Below are positions 56,716 through 59,851 of a stretch of DNA of 59,851 nt, piece after piece. Below the pieces are notes generated by a model. That model did no database searches. It saw only the letters and a program-made list of their open reading frames with translations, and was not told the DNA's origin. A program made the position numbers and the translations under genes. Positions within the stretch are counted from its first letter, which is position 1. Every line of letters starts with the position of its first letter. This DNA comes from CAZRIT01 sp964600225 (GTDB lineage Bacteria > Bacillota > Clostridia > Christensenellales > CAG-138): the NCBI GenBank assembly GCA_964600225.1, contig CAZRIT010000007.1, positions 1 through 59,851 of the forward strand, read 5' to 3'.

Positions 56716-57214
56716 ACGGACGACACGGCTTGCGTGGGTGCTGTTTGGATACTATCTGCTGGCGCTGGTGTGGATCATACTGTTTAAGATGAGCTTCTCG
56801 CTTGCGCAGCTTGATCGTATCCGCGCCGTGAACCTCATTCCGTTTGCGGAATCGATGTATGCCGATGGCAGGATCAATCGCTCGGAGCTGGTCAACAACA
56901 TCCTTGTGTTCATCCCTCTGGGCGTCTATCTGTCGGTGCTGTGCGGGCAATGGCCATTTTGGAGGAAGCTGGGGTCAATCTTTGGCGTAAGCCTGCTATT
57001 GGAACTGCTGCAATATGCATTTTCCGTTGGAGTATCGGATGTGACCGACCTGATGGGCAACACCCTGGGCGGCGTCATCGGGCTTGGAGTCTATGCGCTG
57101 GCGCTGTGGCTTTGCAAGGACAGGGATAAAGCGAACCGCCTGTTTGTCATCCTTGCGTCGATCGGCAGCGCATGCCTGACGGCACTGTTGCTGCTGCTCC
57201 TGCGCGGGGGCTGA
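56708..57214 (+). CDS. VanZ-like membrane protein
   Basis: A 168-residue protein with four hydrophobic helices. VanZ features: YYLLALVWIILFKM near the N-terminus, the motif AVNLIPFAESMYADGRINRS, ELVNNILVFIPLGVYLSVLC and SLLLELLQYAFSVGVSDVTD with LMGNTLGGVIGLGVYAL, containing the conserved Glu and Asp. VanZ gives low-level teicoplanin resistance in enterococci; most relatives have no known role. It overlaps the preceding gene by eight bases and ends the cluster. Confidence 0.9.
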   Translation: MHKRTTRLAWVLFGYYLLALVWIILFKMSFSLAQLDRIRAVNLIPFAESMYADGRINRSELVNNILVFIPLGVYLSVLCGQWPFWRKLGSIFGVSLLLELLQYAFSVGVSDVTDLMGNTLGGVIGLGVYALALWLCKDRDKANRLFVILASIGSACLTALLLLLLRGG

Positions 57215-57247
57215 GAAAAACATCGGTTTCATTACGCTTGAAATCAA

Positions 57248-57280
57248 ACAGAGGCTTCCATATGAAAGCCTCTGTTGTTT
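57248..57280. terminator. Bidirectional terminator after the VanZ-like gene
   Basis: ACAGAGGCTT and AAGCCTCTGT arms around a short loop, followed by TGTTT, between the convergent VanZ-like and DUF4317 genes. Confidence 0.8.
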
Positions 57281-57303
57281 CGCTTGCTATGCGGTGGGAC
57301 GTG

Positions 57304-58431
57304 TCAGCGGATGCGGATGCTGACACCGTTGACCTCCACGCCGTCGTCGGCGCGGATGAGGATGTACTTTCTGCCGTCGATCAGGCGCGTTTCCACCAGA
57401 TCGGTGCGCTCGGGGCTGACCTTGATGGAGATGTTGGGCGTGCGCAGTTCAAACTGCTTTTCGTCCACGATGTTGACGGGGTTGAGCGCGGCATTCGGCC
57501 CGAACGCATCATCAAACTTCTCCTCAAAAGCGGCCAGGCGCGGCGCGGGCACGCCGCAGGATGCCAGCACGCTTTGTACGGTCTCTTTGGTAATCACAAG
57601 CGGCTCGGTTTCCTTGTTGGCCTTGTGCGTTTCGATCAGCTCCGTTAGCTGCTCGTGCACCGTTTGCGCTACCTCATAGCTGCAATCCTCGGATATGGCC
57701 TCGGCCAGAATGGCGCCGAAGGTCTCCTTTTGCACCGCAGCGGGCATCGGTACGGGGCTGTTGAACACCGCATCGACGAACGCCTGATGGCTTTCGGACG
57801 TGCTGCGGGAATAGTAGACGGCGTTGTAGATGTTGGCGGTGCGCTCGTCGAAGGCGGGGAACAGAAAGCCCAGTTCGGGCGCGGCAACAACGTTGTCCGA
57901 AGGGAGGTTTCGAAAGCGGTTTTCGTACGCATAGTAGCTGAGCGACGGCTTGCTCTCCCTGACGGGGCAGATGCTGCACACGATGAACGGGAATTCCTCA
58001 AAGGAATCCTCGGATTTTTCCCCGTCCTTGTGGTAGGCGGGCACGCCGTAGTTATCGTAGGCAAGAAGAATCAGGTAGCTGCCGTCGAGCGTTAGGGAGG
58101 GGATGACGCGCTGATAAAAGGCCGTGGCGATGTCCGCGTCCTGCAGTGCAGATTTTCGAAGCGCCATGAGCAGGCGGTGTTCCTCGCCCTGCAGCACCTG
58201 CTCGTTGGAGAAGGCAATGTCGATCAGATGCTTGCCGATGGTGCCCGAGACGGTCTTTCGGAGGATGGAAAGCACGACGTCGGCCTCCATCAGTGACAGC
58301 ATGCCGATATTTTGGTAAAACTCGGATACGATCTCCCGCTGCGCGTTGACATAGCATCCGCGGATGCGGACCAGATCGCTCTTTTCCGCGCGAAAACGGC
58401 GGCGGATCTCGGCCATTTCTTTCTGATTCAT
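57304..58431 (-). CDS. DUF4317 family protein
   Basis: A 375-residue cytoplasmic protein of a Clostridia-associated family of unknown function. Family traits are the start NQKEMAEIRRRFRAEKSDLV followed by IRGCYVNAQREIVSEF, the middle LLAYDNYGVPAYHKDGEKSE, the Cys-containing FIVCSICPVRESKPSLSYYA, PELGFLFPAFDERTANIYNA and, near the C-terminus, KETVQSVLASCGVPAPRLAA. The start at 58431 has AATGGAGC seven bases upstream; a further ATG at 58443 is less likely. Monocistronic. Confidence 0.9.
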   Translation of the reverse strand: MNQKEMAEIRRRFRAEKSDLVRIRGCYVNAQREIVSEFYQNIGMLSLMEADVVLSILRKTVSGTIGKHLIDIAFSNEQVLQGEEHRLLMALRKSALQDADIATAFYQRVIPSLTLDGSYLILLAYDNYGVPAYHKDGEKSEDSFEEFPFIVCSICPVRESKPSLSYYAYENRFRNLPSDNVVAAPELGFLFPAFDERTANIYNAVYYSRSTSESHQAFVDAVFNSPVPMPAAVQKETFGAILAEAISEDCSYEVAQTVHEQLTELIETHKANKETEPLVITKETVQSVLASCGVPAPRLAAFEEKFDDAFGPNAALNPVNIVDEKQFELRTPNISIKVSPERTDLVETRLIDGRKYILIRADDGVEVNGVSIRIR

Positions 58432-58505
58432 ACATAGCTCCATTCTGCTTTATTCAAAACAGTACTATGATAGCAGTCCCCAAATGGCAGGTCAAGCGAA
58501 AAACG

Positions 58506-59123
58506 TCAGCGATCCGCTGTATCGCGTTTGTTGACAAAGAACGCGCGCACGCGCGGCTCGGTGCCGTTTGCGATCTTGACAAAGTTCTCGCGGTGCTTGT
58601 ACAGTACGACCGCGCTGGCCAGGCTGACGATCAGCACGGGCCGCCAATCTGCCGTTGTGAAGCCGAGATAGATCGGATACGCAAGTACCGTTGCCGCGGA
58701 GCCTGCGACGATATAGTCCGTTATCCATGCAAGCGCCGCGGCGCATAGCACCACCAACAGCGTAAACGCCCAGTCCAGCGCGAGCATGGTACCCAGATAG
58801 GAGGCATAGCCCTTGCCGCCCTTAAATTTGAGGTAGAAGGGGAATATGTGGCCCAATATGCATGCTGTGCCCGCCACATGCCCGATCAGCGGCAGATGCG
58901 GAAACAGCCGCTGCGACACAATCACCGCCAGCACCGCCTTGCCGATATCGTGTATGCAAACGAGAATACCCGCTTTCCAGCCCATCAGCAGCAGGCTGTT
59001 GATGGCGCCAAGGTTCCGCGAGCCGCCTGCGCGCATGTCCACGCCCCTGGCCTTGGCGGTATACAGCGCCATGTTGGAACAGCCCAACAGATACCCCAGA
59101 ATCAGCGCAATGATATACGGCAT
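58506..59123 (-). CDS. plsY: Glycerol-3-phosphate acyltransferase PlsY
   Basis: A 205-residue, five-helix enzyme that transfers an acyl group from acyl-phosphate to glycerol-3-phosphate, the first step of membrane phospholipid synthesis. Conserved motifs: LGYLLGCSNMALYTAKARGV then DMRAGGSRNLGAINSLLLMG (motif 1), GTACILGHIFPFYLKFKGGK with GYASYLGTML (motif 2), and the region KHRENFVKIANGTEPRV (motif 3). In most PlsY proteins motif 1 is GSGNxGATN; here it is GSRNLGAIN, a variation from the usual. The start at 59123 has GAGGAGTTTTCG upstream; longer frames exist. It lies alone between DUF4317 and the gene at the window end. Confidence 0.88.
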   Translation of the reverse strand: MPYIIALILGYLLGCSNMALYTAKARGVDMRAGGSRNLGAINSLLLMGWKAGILVCIHDIGKAVLAVIVSQRLFPHLPLIGHVAGTACILGHIFPFYLKFKGGKGYASYLGTMLALDWAFTLLVVLCAAALAWITDYIVAGSAATVLAYPIYLGFTTADWRPVLIVSLASAVVLYKHRENFVKIANGTEPRVRAFFVNKRDTADR

Positions 59124-59270
59124 CGAAAACTCCTCACTTTTCTTGTACGGAAAGACGGCGGTGCAAACAGAAAGCGTACCATACTCCGTTACGATGTTAC
59201 GATATAGTACATACGGATTTTTCGATTCTGTACAGCCAAGGCGCGTATTCAAAATCGCGTGTTGTTAAGC

Positions 59271-59851
59271 CTAGCCGATCGCGGCAATGTTTGCCTCGGT
59301 CAGGGCCAGGTACGGGACGGCGATCTCCGCGGCGCCGCCAACCCGGGCTTGATACCATGCGTCGTATGCCGCCTGCCCGATGGGCGCAACCGTCTCGTAT
59401 ATGCCGTTGGTCATTACATAGTAGACAAAGCCCGCGCCCTCGGCGTCGATATCGGCGGGGAAGGGATTGCCCTGCGGGTCCGTTTCGGCAAACCGCTTGT
59501 CCCATGCGTCCACCATGGCAACAAGCGGATAGCTGTCCGCGGCGGCGTCATATTGATACAGGCTGTACGGCCAGAATGCGCCCGCAAGCCCCTGGTTGTG
59601 CGACCATCCCGCTCGGATGACGCCGTTGTCGAAGAACGTCAGCAGCGGGTATTCGGTTAGCTGCGTCCGCAGCAGCATGGTGCTGCCGTCGTAATCGCAT
59701 ATGTACTGCACCTGCCCCGCCATGGGCGCGGTGGTATAGATCAGCAGCAGCTCGTCGCGCCCGTCAAAGTCGATATCGCGGATGGCGAACTGGTTGTCGG
59801 ACAGGTCGGCGGCGGGGTCGGCGGCGCTGACGCTGCCATCGGGCAGGACGC
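59271..59851 (-). CDS. Protein with DxDG-type repeat (partial, N-terminus off the window)
   Basis: The C-terminal 193 residues of a protein whose frame stays open to the window edge. The visible part has NQFAIRDIDFDGRDELLLIY, a calcium-binding-like DxDGxxEL motif common in secreted FG-GAP/VCBS-like and EF-hand-containing proteins of Firmicutes, then QYICDYDGSTMLLRTQLTEY, FFDNGVIRAGWSHNQGLAG and VPYLALTEANIAAIG at the end. Secretion is likely but the signal peptide would be outside. I do not recognise a family. Confidence 0.6.
   Translation of the reverse strand, partial: VLPDGSVSAADPAADLSDNQFAIRDIDFDGRDELLLIYTTAPMAGQVQYICDYDGSTMLLRTQLTEYPLLTFFDNGVIRAGWSHNQGLAGAFWPYSLYQYDAAADSYPLVAMVDAWDKRFAETDPQGNPFPADIDAEGAGFVYYVMTNGIYETVAPIGQAAYDAWYQARVGGAAEIAVPYLALTEANIAAIG

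Overview
The window looks like a chromosomal segment of an anaerobic, high-GC Clostridia-type Firmicute; I cannot name the genus. The reasons are a PyrR attenuator, a Spo0A C-terminal-domain protein, DUF4317, DUF3343 and CmpB-type membrane families, an LPXTG-like anchor remnant, desulfoferrodoxin, selenium-dependent hydroxylase maturation genes and lipoprotein-type binding proteins. Nothing points to an outer membrane. I saw no rRNA, tRNA, CRISPR array, complete insertion sequence or prophage.

Layout. 0-1.4 kb: a DtxR-type metal regulator diverging from feoA, with twin operators between them; feoB is cut off just after its Walker A motif by AT-rich foreign DNA. 1.4-5.2 kb: GAPDH, a membrane glycosyltransferase, class II fructose-bisphosphate aldolase and superoxide reductase. 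5.4-10.7 kb: a selenium cofactor cluster (yqeC, yqeB, selD, yedE, yedF, a DUF3343 gene and a NifS-like enzyme on the other strand). 10.8-11.9 kb: a Tim44-like membrane protein. 12-15.9 kb: a methionine cycle operon (metF, detached MetH activation domain, metH). 16-21.8 kb: an undecaprenyl-phosphate-sugar glycosylation locus (ArnC-like enzyme, two SMR-size flippase halves, two paralogous large membrane proteins, a C39-like cysteine-peptidase-fold protein). 21.8-26.3 kb: pfkA with a TlpA-like thioredoxin and a hydrolase on the minus strand, then pyrR and uraA behind a PyrR attenuator.

26.3-30.2 kb is accessory DNA: repeats, a stand-alone Spo0A C-terminal-domain protein with an XRE regulator, REP-like elements, an LPXTG-protein remnant, and a 1.2 kb AT-rich island holding the HD domain of a cas3 gene and a broken rhuM gene. 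30.2-35.1 kb holds a second large membrane protein divergent from a second C39-like protein, a CmpB-family protein, a DUF5131 protein and a HEAT-like protein. 35.1-42.6 kb is a LacI-regulated operon with a near-ideal promoter and a palindromic operator: an EEP-family phosphatase/nuclease, a HAD hydrolase and an FbpABC/AfuABC-type ABC transporter. 42.7-44.1 kb: a small membrane protein and a PpiC-type lipoprotein. 44.3-46.4 kb is a collapsed ABC exporter in which three genes are truncated.

46.5-57.2 kb has two divergent two-component systems. The rightward one is followed by an unusual set: a two-part solute-binding lipoprotein, two sugar-type ABC permeases with no ATPase, an HlyD-like adaptor, a MacB-core-like membrane protein and a VanZ-like protein. 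I consider this the best candidate for an undescribed system; the repeated pairing of C39-like proteins with large membrane glycosyltransferase-like proteins is second. The window ends with DUF4317, plsY and a partial gene. Several sharp breakpoints (near 881, 28966, 30163, 44620 and 45777) could be real rearrangements or metagenome assembly joins; the sequence alone does not decide.
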